Source: Cellulophaga sp. BC115SP (GTDB lineage Bacteria > Bacteroidota > Bacteroidia > Cytophagales > Spirosomataceae). Taken from it: DNA of 64,000 bases. The stretch is taken from contig NZ_JAAALB010000002.1 in NCBI RefSeq assembly GCF_009905545.1, positions 124,001 through 188,000 on the forward strand. Reading direction: 5' to 3'. A program made the translations under genes and the position numbers. Shown here piece after piece: positions 1 to 7,525 of the stretch. Numbering within the stretch: position 1 is the first letter of the stretch; each line of letters begins with the position of its first letter. The notes beneath the pieces are model-generated. The model was given only the letters and a program-made list of their open reading frames with translations, was not told where the DNA came from and made no database searches.

Positions 1-2
1 GC

Positions 3-257
3 CAAGGATTAGAATTTATCGGAAAACGCAATCAAATAGCAGTACCCGAATATTATTACAAAATTGTATACGACCCAAGAGACAAACAGGCTATTGCTTT
101 CTTGATGCCAAATCAAGCTTCTTATGAAACGGTTCGCTCTTTTGCCGTGAGTATCGATAGTATCGAGAAGAAAACAGGAATTGATTTTTTTGCTAAATTT
201 CCAGAATCTCTACAAAAACAAATAGAATCTGGGGTGAACGTGGATGACTGGTTCTAG
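3..257 (+). CDS. DNA/RNA non-specific endonuclease, C-terminal fragment
   Basis: The left edge cuts this gene; an open frame enters at base 3 and stops at 255-257, leaving the last 84 residues. The visible part includes a strand rich in Tyr and Lys (PEYYYKIVYD), then AIAFLMPNQ, and ends with FPESLQKQIE and a final DDWF. This order (VPxYxxKVxxD, then AxAFxxPN, then a terminal helix beginning FxxxP) is what I know from the C-terminus of the NucA/EndA type beta-beta-alpha-metal nucleases, which are usually exported and cut DNA and RNA with Mg2+. The catalytic DRGH motif would lie upstream of the window, so activity cannot be judged. Confidence 0.7.
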   Translation, partial: QGLEFIGKRNQIAVPEYYYKIVYDPRDKQAIAFLMPNQASYETVRSFAVSIDSIEKKTGIDFFAKFPESLQKQIESGVNVDDWF

Positions 258-584
258 ACAAATTGAGTGAATGGTGATTCGTAGATTTTGCGATTATTTC
301 AGTTGTAAATATGCAATATGATGCGTTTAAAGCTATGTCAACACGAATTTAGCCACAGTTCATGAGGCTCATTTACATTAAAATTCGTAGCATATTTTAT
401 CATTTCAATAAATTATCGACGCTATATTTTTGGGTTAAAGAGATTTTTTGAATCTTTGTCAAAAAAGCAAATTGAAGAAAACTGCTGAATATGATTTCTA
501 GCATTTCTGGTTCAATTTAATTTTATACTAACCAACAAACGGTTGAAAAACCAACAAGTACTAAGTGTTTTAACCCCCTGTTTT
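258..584. other. intergenic stretch with no recognised element
   Basis: AT-rich spacer between the endonuclease stop and the aldo/keto reductase start. I see no convincing coding frame, hairpin terminator or heptamer array. AATCTTTG near 451-458 is one base off the Bacteroidota -7 box, but it is about 125 bases upstream of the next ATG and is not called. Confidence 0.4.
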
Positions 585-1460
585 ATGAACAAAGTTTATT
601 TGAGTGATTCGGGTCCTAAAGTTTCAGAAGCGGTTTATGGATTTTGGAGATGGACTAACAATGGCGAACAGACCATTAACCAGATGGAAAAAATCGTAAA
701 TCTTTGCCTCGAATTAGGAGTAAATACTTTTGACCACGCAGACATTTATGGCAATTCTTCTATTGAAGAATATTTTGGTAAATTAATCAAAAGTAAAGGG
801 GTCAAAAGAGAAGATATTGTTTTGTTCAGTAAGTGTGGCGTTCGTAAATCAAACAAAGGATATACGTATTTTGACAATTCTGAAAAATACATTTTAGAAA
901 GTGTAGATAACTCTTTGAAGCGCCTTGGCACAGATTACTTAGATATCTTTTTGTTGAATCAATTAGATATGATTAGCAATCCTGAAGAAACGGCACAAAC
1001 GCTTCGTGAGTTGGTAAACATTGGCAAAATCAAACATATTGGTGTAAGTAACTTTTCGGTATTCCAACACCAATTGTTAGAATCATATTTGCGCAAACCC
1101 ATCGTTACCAATCATATTGAACTAAACTTAGCCAATACCTCTGCTATTGAGGATGGTCGTTTAGACTTTATCAAACAACGCTTTAGCAAACCATTGGCTT
1201 GGGCGCCGTTGGCAGGTGGAAAAATCCTTGATGGCACAGATTTCAAATCGGCAATTTTGAAAGAAAAATTAGCTGAGGTTGGTCAAAAATATGGTGCTAA
1301 CATCGAGCAAACTGCGGTAGCATGGTTGATTCAACTAGGTACTTTGCCAATTATTGGATCTTTGTCCGAACAACGTATTCGTAATGCTGTGAGCGCTACC
1401 GAAATTAAATTGAACCACGAAGACTGGTACGAGATTTACAACGTAGCCTTGATGAAATAG
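585..1460 (+). CDS. aldo/keto reductase, YdhF-like
   Basis: A 291-residue TIM-barrel oxidoreductase that would use NAD(P)H to reduce carbonyls; substrate unknown. From the ATG at 585 the order of motifs is DHADIYG (Asp50, Tyr55), FSKCG (Lys83), the strand LDIFLLNQLD (position 125), GVSNF, and a C-terminal PIIGS phosphate-binding segment. Overall layout resembles E. coli YdhF. The frame is open to a TTG at 543, but the ATG at 585 begins the family-typical N-terminus (MNKVYLSDSGPKVSE), so I use it. The usual catalytic His at position 125 is Asn, as in the potassium-channel beta subunits of the same superfamily, which suggests a slow or altered reductase. A strong hairpin follows directly. Confidence 0.87.
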   Translation: MNKVYLSDSGPKVSEAVYGFWRWTNNGEQTINQMEKIVNLCLELGVNTFDHADIYGNSSIEEYFGKLIKSKGVKREDIVLFSKCGVRKSNKGYTYFDNSEKYILESVDNSLKRLGTDYLDIFLLNQLDMISNPEETAQTLRELVNIGKIKHIGVSNFSVFQHQLLESYLRKPIVTNHIELNLANTSAIEDGRLDFIKQRFSKPLAWAPLAGGKILDGTDFKSAILKEKLAEVGQKYGANIEQTAVAWLIQLGTLPIIGSLSEQRIRNAVSATEIKLNHEDWYEIYNVALMK

Positions 1461-1467
1461 ATTGATT

Positions 1468-1507
1468 TTTTTGCTGTTGTTGGAAAGAGCTCCAACAACA
1501 GCAAAAA
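1468..1507. terminator. perfect 17-bp hairpin between convergent genes
   Basis: Arms TTTTTGCTGTTGTTGGA and its exact complement enclose the 6-base loop AAGAGC. It lies between the stops of the aldo/keto reductase (+) and the RNA methyltransferase (-). The U-rich arm comes before rather than after the stem on both strands, so it is not a textbook intrinsic terminator, but it could act as a 3'-end stabiliser or terminator for both genes. Confidence 0.6.
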
Positions 1508-1517
1508 TTCTAAAGAA

Positions 1518-2255
1518 CTATCTTCTTAAATTATCGCATATTACGGCAGTCGCAATACCAGCATTTAGTGACTCTGCACCACCGAATCTTGGAATTGTAA
1601 TTTTATGCGTAACGACTTCCTCTACTGCTTCAGAAATTCCATTCGCTTCGTTACCTATGATGATATACCCACTCGGCGCAAAATTGAGCGTGTGTACATT
1701 TTCTGAGTCCAAAAATGCCCCATATATCGGTTTTTCTTGACCTTTTAAATACTTCACTAAATCGGTATAAAACAAAGAAACTCTCGTAAAAGAACCCATC
1801 GTTGAAGATATAACCTTGGGATTATACAAATCTACAGTACCCTCCGAACAAATAATCTTTTGAATACCATACCAGTCTGCGATACGAATAATAGTTCCCA
1901 AATTACCGGGGTCACGAATTTCATCCAAAACCAAAGCATATTCGGTGTCATTCAACAGCAGCTCTTGATTAGATTTTATCTTGGCCACCGCAAGCGCCGC
2001 GTTGTTCGAACTAAATGTACCAGCCTTTTCTAATTCTGCCTGTCCTACAATTTCGGCTCTCAAAGGTTGTTTGTCTAATAGAGGTTTAGTTTCTTTGTAA
2101 AAATCCTCAGTGACATACAACGACTCCAGCTCAAAATCAGATGAAAGTAGTTCAACCACGCTTTTGGCACCTTCCACCACAAAAGATTGGTATTCTTGAC
2201 GAAACTTTTTTTGCTGAAGAGAATTAATGTATTTAATCTGGTTTTTTGACAACAT
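1518..2255 (-). CDS. SpoU/TrmH-family RNA 2'-O-methyltransferase
   Basis: A 245-residue SPOUT methyltransferase that would move a methyl group from S-adenosylmethionine to a ribose 2'-OH in rRNA or tRNA. The N-terminal part (about 1-90) is the SpoU substrate-binding domain, ending in a NNAALAV segment. The knotted catalytic domain shows the three family motifs: LDEIRDPGNLGTIIRIADW at about 109-127 (Asn and Arg catalytic), IIGNEANGIS at about 199-208, and IPRFGGAESLNAGIATAV near the C-terminus. Motif 3 has the invariant ES-LN. Which nucleotide it modifies cannot be read from sequence. It is encoded opposite to its neighbours and starts at an ATG 60 bases from the TamL start, so the two genes are divergent and probably share a promoter region. 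Confidence 0.9.
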   Translation of the reverse strand: MLSKNQIKYINSLQQKKFRQEYQSFVVEGAKSVVELLSSDFELESLYVTEDFYKETKPLLDKQPLRAEIVGQAELEKAGTFSSNNAALAVAKIKSNQELLLNDTEYALVLDEIRDPGNLGTIIRIADWYGIQKIICSEGTVDLYNPKVISSTMGSFTRVSLFYTDLVKYLKGQEKPIYGAFLDSENVHTLNFAPSGYIIIGNEANGISEAVEEVVTHKITIPRFGGAESLNAGIATAVICDNLRR

Positions 2256-2315
2256 AAAGCAATATTTTAAAAGGTTAGTCGCTGTATATCAGCACCCTTG
2301 TTACATATATTAAGT

Positions 2316-4793
2316 ATGACTTTGAGACATTTTTGCATATATCTCACATTGATTGGTATGGGTAGTTGGCTTTCGGGCTGTACTACTTCAAACATATTTT
2401 CTGACCCTTTGCTGTATTCTCAAAACTTTCGTGGCAACCGAAAAATTACTACTGAGAATTTAGAACCGCTGTTGCCACAAAAACCCAACAAAAAAATTCT
2501 GCGAACACCCATTACCCCTGGTTTGTATTTTTATCAGCTTTTTTCTAAAGATTTTCCTAAAAAGAAACTTCAATGGGAATATGAACTTACAAAGTTAAAT
2601 GAGGATTTTGAGGAACAAATAAAAGGGCTTGATATTAATTCGAACGAATACAACAAACTTCTTCAAAAGAAGGAAAAAAAGGCACAAAAACTTACCCGAG
2701 CCATTGCAGAGGGCAACTGGGCCATGCGTACATTTGGTGAACCTCCTTCTTATTTTTACAAGGATGAGTCTGAGAAAAACGTTGAGAAAATCAAAACTTA
2801 CTACAAAAATCATGGCTTTTTCTTAACCCAAGTTTCTTATAAAGTCGACTCTTTGTTTATCAAAAAAGGAAGTGTAGCGGTTACCTACGTTATCAATGAA
2901 GGTGTGAGTTATCCTATTGGAAGCAACGATTCGCTGGTGGTGAAAGATTACAAAATTTTGCAATTATTAGAAAAAAACAAAAAGCAAAGTTTTCTTAAAT
3001 CAGGCGAACGACTCACCCTTGAAAATTACAACGCAGAAAAAGACCGTATTGAAAGTCTATTGAAGAATAATGGTTACTATGCTTTTTCCAAAGACTTTTT
3101 AAGCCTAAAAATAAATGCTTTGGATACCGCCAAAACTGGAAAACTACAGGTAATCACCTACATTCCAAGTCCTGATCGTACTCCTCGTAGCAACAATTAC
3201 TCAACGGCATATAATATTGGAAATATTCAATTTATTGCCGATGGTACCTATGCCAATGCTTATCGTACTACGGTCGATACGGTGTATAGTCCTAATATTC
3301 AATACATTTTTGTGAATAAAAAGTTTTCACCAAGTGTGTTGGATACCAAAATTGATTTAAGAAAGCATCAAGTATTTAGTCAAGAAAAAATCAACCAAAC
3401 CCAAAAGAAACTCTATGGTTTGGAGCAGTTCCAGTTTACTCGTATCAATCTGGATACCACCAAAGGCGTCATAAACGCTTCAATTTATGCCAAACCTTTA
3501 GATAAATACGAATTTTCGGTCGAAACAGGTGGAAGTGTGTTTGCAGGTGGAAGTCTTAACAACTTGGTACCCGGACCGTTTTTGAATACTTCTTTCAAAG
3601 CTAGAAATATCAATAACAGCGTCAACTCTTTAGAAACTACCTTTCGTTTTGGATTTGAGGCTCAAGCAGGCTTTTTAAGACCCGACTCGGTAAACCGAAA
3701 TCTTGAGTTAGGATTAAATACCTCGTTTATTATTCCAAAAATATTATTACCTGAGGGTCTTGCCCAACGTTTCGAGAACTACTCTCCACAAACGCGTATT
3801 AGTGTGGGTGGAGAGTTTATAGGTCGCCAAGAGTATAACCGTTTTGGCTTTAAGGTTGCCAGTACATTCAATTGGCGTCCTTCGCCCAACAAATATTGGC
3901 AAGTATCCCTTTTTGATGTCAACCTTGTCAATACCAGCAATCAAGCACCTGCTTTCCGTAACTTTTTAGATAGTTTGTTACGTCTCGGGAATAACCTCAA
4001 ACGAAGTTTCCAACAATCATTTATCTCCAGTATGAGTGCCACATACACTTATACCGATAACCCGTATGGACAACTCAAACAGGGAAAATATTTAAAGTTG
4101 TTTTTTGAATCTGGCGGTACTACCTTGAACCTAATCAAAGGGAGCAAGTTTGGTTTCTTGACAAATCTTTTACAAGATTCTTTACAATTTTATCGCTTCA
4201 TCAAAGCCAGTGCCGATTACCGAAAATATATTCCTATTGGGCGTAGTGATAAAACGCTTTTGGCGTATCGAATCAATACGGGAGCAGCCTTTGCGTATGG
4301 TGCTGACAAGGATTTACCTTATGAAAAAAACTTCTTTATCGGTGGTCCAAACAGCTTACGAGCATGGCGTCCGAGGGGCTTAGGGCCAGGTTCATTTACG
4401 GGTTCGTTTGATAACCCTGGGAGTATTATTTTGGAAACTAGTGCCGAATTACGTTTCAAGATTATTCGTTTTTATGGAGATTTGAACGGAGCGCTTTTTG
4501 CCGATGCTGGTAATGTTTGGAGATTTCCAAATCAAAACACGGCGGGTTTGACAGGCTCAGACTTTCAATTGAATCGTTTTTACAAAGAAATCGCAATGGA
4601 TATTGGTTTTGGTTTGCGCTATGACTTGTCATTTTTCGTGATTCGATTCGACTGGGCTGTACGCGTCCTCGACCCTGCCTTTAAAGGTGACAACTGGGTA
4701 TTTTTGAGAGATAACCTCAAAAGTCCGCTCTATCCCGAACAACCCTATTCAAATCCTTTGACACTTAATTTTGGTATTGGGTATCCTTTCTAA
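2316..4793 (+). CDS. tamL: TamL, BamA/TamA-superfamily outer-membrane lipoprotein
   Basis: An 825-residue Omp85 protein. It begins with a lipoprotein signal ending LSGC (Cys22) when translated from the ATG at 2316; the frame extends to a TTG at 2298, but that adds only six residues ahead of the signal. Residues about 150-330 are POTRA-like (YYKNHGFFLTQV, LLKNNGYYAF). From about 400 on there is a 16-strand barrel region with the Omp85 loop-6 signature GGPNSLRAWRPRGLGPG and a final strand LNFGIGYPF. Bacteroidota carry this lipidated TamA variant, TamL, thought to help insert outer-membrane proteins. Its usual partner TamB is not in the window. BamA itself lacks the lipobox, which argues for TamL. 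Confidence 0.85.
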   Translation: MTLRHFCIYLTLIGMGSWLSGCTTSNIFSDPLLYSQNFRGNRKITTENLEPLLPQKPNKKILRTPITPGLYFYQLFSKDFPKKKLQWEYELTKLNEDFEEQIKGLDINSNEYNKLLQKKEKKAQKLTRAIAEGNWAMRTFGEPPSYFYKDESEKNVEKIKTYYKNHGFFLTQVSYKVDSLFIKKGSVAVTYVINEGVSYPIGSNDSLVVKDYKILQLLEKNKKQSFLKSGERLTLENYNAEKDRIESLLKNNGYYAFSKDFLSLKINALDTAKTGKLQVITYIPSPDRTPRSNNYSTAYNIGNIQFIADGTYANAYRTTVDTVYSPNIQYIFVNKKFSPSVLDTKIDLRKHQVFSQEKINQTQKKLYGLEQFQFTRINLDTTKGVINASIYAKPLDKYEFSVETGGSVFAGGSLNNLVPGPFLNTSFKARNINNSVNSLETTFRFGFEAQAGFLRPDSVNRNLELGLNTSFIIPKILLPEGLAQRFENYSPQTRISVGGEFIGRQEYNRFGFKVASTFNWRPSPNKYWQVSLFDVNLVNTSNQAPAFRNFLDSLLRLGNNLKRSFQQSFISSMSATYTYTDNPYGQLKQGKYLKLFFESGGTTLNLIKGSKFGFLTNLLQDSLQFYRFIKASADYRKYIPIGRSDKTLLAYRINTGAAFAYGADKDLPYEKNFFIGGPNSLRAWRPRGLGPGSFTGSFDNPGSIILETSAELRFKIIRFYGDLNGALFADAGNVWRFPNQNTAGLTGSDFQLNRFYKEIAMDIGFGLRYDLSFFVIRFDWAVRVLDPAFKGDNWVFLRDNLKSPLYPEQPYSNPLTLNFGIGYPF

Positions 4794-5017
4794 CAATAGC
4801 AATTTTGTGAATTATACATAAGTACTTTTTTCAGAAAATCGATGAATTCTATGACGCTTTTTGCTGACAAATATTAACTAATGACAGTTGATTAAAACAA
4901 GATTTTTCTTTACCTTAAATCTACTATTAGGCATTATCAAGACTCAGAGTTTGGCATCAAAACCAAGATAAAGTCTATAGGCAAAAATATATTCTTGACC
5001 TCAAAATTATAATTGCC

Positions 5018-5506
5018 ATGATGATCTACAAAGCCTCATTAGACAAGCTAGCAAAATTCACCTCGATAGGTGTTACGGTGTTATTTGTATTTATAGCATT
5101 TTCCCTATTCCCTGTGCTAAAAAACGAAAGTTATTGGGTCTCGGTTCTGGTGATTGTATTGTTAATCTCTACTTATGTGATTAGTTTAGGCTACAGTCCA
5201 CGAGCCTATCAAATTACAGAAGACACTCTTTCAATCAATCGACTTTTTTATAATGCCAATTATGAAAGACGAAAAATCGAAAAAGTTGAAATGCTAAGCA
5301 ACGAGCAAATGGGACTTGCGATTCGTACATTTGGTGTTGGTGGGCTATTCGGATATTTTGGTTATTTCGCTAGCAAAAATCAAGGTTCGATGTTGTGGTA
5401 TGCGACTCAACGCGAAAAGTTTGTAATGATTCACCTTGAAGGAAACAAAAAAATCGTCCTTACTCCCGACGATCCCATTGGCTTTGTCTCAGATTTAACA
5501 CTTTAG
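5018..5506 (+). CDS. bacterial PH-domain membrane protein
   Basis: A 162-residue protein with two hydrophobic helices near residues 14-34 and 41-60 (VTVLFVFIAFSLFPV and VSVLVIVLLISTYVISLGY), followed by a strand-rich domain of about 100 residues beginning YQITEDTLSINRLFY. This arrangement, and the phrase VMIHLEGNKKIVLTPDDPIGFV near the end, match the bacterial Pleckstrin-homology (bPH) families, in which the soluble domain sits on the cytoplasmic face. No enzymatic residues are evident and the role is unknown. It stands alone: 223 bases follow tamL, and 487 bases with a repeat element lie downstream. Confidence 0.7.
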   Translation: MMIYKASLDKLAKFTSIGVTVLFVFIAFSLFPVLKNESYWVSVLVIVLLISTYVISLGYSPRAYQITEDTLSINRLFYNANYERRKIEKVEMLSNEQMGLAIRTFGVGGLFGYFGYFASKNQGSMLWYATQREKFVMIHLEGNKKIVLTPDDPIGFVSDLTL

Positions 5507-5539
5507 TTATTTTAGGATTGTGAGTTGTGACTTCCAACT

Positions 5540-5651
5540 ATTGCAGATTTGGGATTTGGGATTTCTGATTTCGGAAATAAAGAAAAACCTCTTTGTTTGT
5601 ACCAAATTCTGAAGGTTACAATTCCGAAATCCAACATCCGATATCCGAAAT
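5540..5651. repeat. H1 heptamer hairpin element, copy a
   Basis: Left arm 5540-5574 is five tandem 7-base units of the form ATTTnnG; right arm 5624-5651 is four units of the form CCrAnAT. The arms are imperfect complements around a loop of about 45 bases ending in the shared TTCC. This copy has one more left-arm unit than the copies at 27508 and 60854, which shows that the 7-mer is the unit of change. It lies between the PH-domain gene and the acvB-like gene. Confidence 0.8.
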
Positions 5652-5993
5652 TGTATCACATTCCTTCGCTCAGTCCTAGTTATTAATATTGATAGTTAGC
5701 GGGTTTATACATTCACTCGCTAAGTGAAATCATGGGTTGAGAACTGTTCCTATTACAAAATTCAGCTTCAACGTAAACACATTTTCTATCAAAACAATAA
5801 AATTCAAGTAGCTTCTTTAGAAAAAAAAACGCCTACTCCATTAAACATTTCTGTCTATAATCTATCAAAGCCTTATATATTCCCATTCCAACAATCACCT
5901 TATGAAGCAATAATTTACTGAATATTTAAGCTCCTAAACGAGCATACATATTTCTTTAAACTGGGTCAAAAATCGCTAAAACTAAATTTAGTC
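5652..5993. other. upstream region of the acvB-like gene, no clear element
   Basis: Contains a 65-codon frame (5724-5921) with no recognisable features, unlikely to be a gene. The ATTCCTTCG stretch just after the H1 element resembles the outer arm (CGAAGGATT) seen beside other H1 copies. No TAnnTTTG box or terminator was found. Confidence 0.35.
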
Positions 5994-7433
5994 ATGACTA
6001 TGATTGCTTCAACTCTCAAAAGAATTTCGCTTTTGAAAAAAGTGCTATTCTTTACCGCTTGTTCTCTTTTCATTCAAGTAAAAACTTATTCATTCTCCGA
6101 TCCAAAACCCATTAGCGTTGACAGTTTACGCTATGGAAAATTTGGAAAACTAACCATGTATCATCCCAATGGTACACCCAACTCTTTGGTGCTCTTCGTT
6201 TCGGGTGACGGAGGCTGGCAGTCTGGGGTACTAAGTATGGCTCGTTATTTGGCCTATCAAGGAGCCTTGGTCGCAGGAATTGACGCCAAATCTTTTGCTG
6301 CTTCAATGGCAAAAGACAAGGGTGCGTGTTCTTATCCTGCTGCTGATTTTGAGCAATTAAGTATGATGCTACAACGCAAATATCATTTTGCCACTTATCA
6401 AAAACCCATTCTTGTAGGATACTCTTATGGCGCAGTATTCATTTATGGACTTATCGCTCAGGCACCTGCTGGTACTTTCAAAGGCGGAATTTCACTTGGA
6501 TTTTGCCCAGATATAGACCTCAAAAAACCGTTTTGCAAAGGCAATGGTCTTTTGTATCATGTGCTCAAAGAAGGCAAATCGTATTACTTTGACCGTGTCG
6601 AAAAACTTCCTGCTCTCTTTATTGTTTTAAACGGTGTAAAAGACCAAACTTGTCCTTACGATGCTACTGCTACATTTTTGAAAGGTATCAAAAATGTAGA
6701 ACTTATTACGTTGCCCAAAGTTGGACATGGATTTTCGTACACTGGTAACTGGTTGCCTCAGTTCAAGCAAGCCTATAACAAATTATCTGTCAATCCTACT
6801 AAAGTACTTCCTGCAAGCCTTAAAACAGACCTTCCCATCGATGTTGTCGAACCCAAAATTGCGGCTAATAAAGAACTTCTTTTCTTTATTTCGGGGGATG
6901 GTGGCTGGACGAGCTTTGACCAAGGTATTGCCAATGCTTTTGCAGATAAAGGCGTTTCAGTCGTAGGATTAGATTCTCAGAAATATTTCTGGAATGCTCG
7001 TACCCCTGAAGAAACAGCTAGAAAAATTGCGGAGATAGCGCAATATTATTTGCAATATAAAGAAATCAAATCATTCCATATTATGGGGTACTCTTTCGGA
7101 GCTTGTGTAGCACCTTTTATTGCAAACAAACTACCCGAATCTCTCCGAGAAAAACTGTCTGGCATCACCCTTCTTTCGCCAGATACTAAAGGAGATTTTG
7201 AAATCCATGTAGCCGATATGCTCAGTTTAGGAGGCAATAATGACCCTTACGATGTACTAAAAGAAATGGAATTATCCCACTCTTTAAAACGACTTTGTCT
7301 ATTTGGAAGTGATGAAGATACTGACATCACCAACTTATTTAGAAAAACAGGAGCAAAAGTCGAAATTCTCCCAGGTGGACATCATTTTGACAATGCTTAT
7401 ACAAGTATTGTGAATAAAGTTCTGGAAAATTAG
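5994..7433 (+). CDS. AcvB/VirJ-type periplasmic hydrolase with duplicated alpha/beta domains
   Basis: A 479-residue exported protein: N-terminal signal (about 1-33), then two homologous alpha/beta-hydrolase domains. Domain 1 begins LVLFVSGDGGW and has the nucleophile elbow GYSYG (Ser144), with Asp217 and His245 well placed; domain 2 begins LLFFISGDGGW and has GYSFG (Ser367), Asp440 and GGHHF (His463). AcvB/VirJ proteins of Agrobacterium and AtvA of Rhizobium tropici are encoded beside the MprF homologue LpiA, and AcvB has been reported to hydrolyse lysyl-phosphatidylglycerol. Here MprF follows 92 bases downstream on the same strand, so removal of the lysyl group in the periplasm is the likely role. 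A second ATG at 6000 is an equally possible start. Confidence 0.82.
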   Translation: MTMIASTLKRISLLKKVLFFTACSLFIQVKTYSFSDPKPISVDSLRYGKFGKLTMYHPNGTPNSLVLFVSGDGGWQSGVLSMARYLAYQGALVAGIDAKSFAASMAKDKGACSYPAADFEQLSMMLQRKYHFATYQKPILVGYSYGAVFIYGLIAQAPAGTFKGGISLGFCPDIDLKKPFCKGNGLLYHVLKEGKSYYFDRVEKLPALFIVLNGVKDQTCPYDATATFLKGIKNVELITLPKVGHGFSYTGNWLPQFKQAYNKLSVNPTKVLPASLKTDLPIDVVEPKIAANKELLFFISGDGGWTSFDQGIANAFADKGVSVVGLDSQKYFWNARTPEETARKIAEIAQYYLQYKEIKSFHIMGYSFGACVAPFIANKLPESLREKLSGITLLSPDTKGDFEIHVADMLSLGGNNDPYDVLKEMELSHSLKRLCLFGSDEDTDITNLFRKTGAKVEILPGGHHFDNAYTSIVNKVLEN

Positions 7434-7525
7434 GAGCGAAGATATAAAAGTTGCAAATAGTTTAAAATCAAGCATTTTATCCTAAAAAATATATTTCTTA
7501 GTCCGTCAAAAAATCTAATAACTAT

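Noticed and set aside
1462-1740. 92-codon plus-strand frame after the aldo/keto reductase
   Set aside because: Antisense to the conserved SpoU catalytic motifs.
5724-5921. 65-codon frame upstream of the acvB-like gene
   Set aside because: No signal, domain or convincing start; low-complexity AT-rich sequence.
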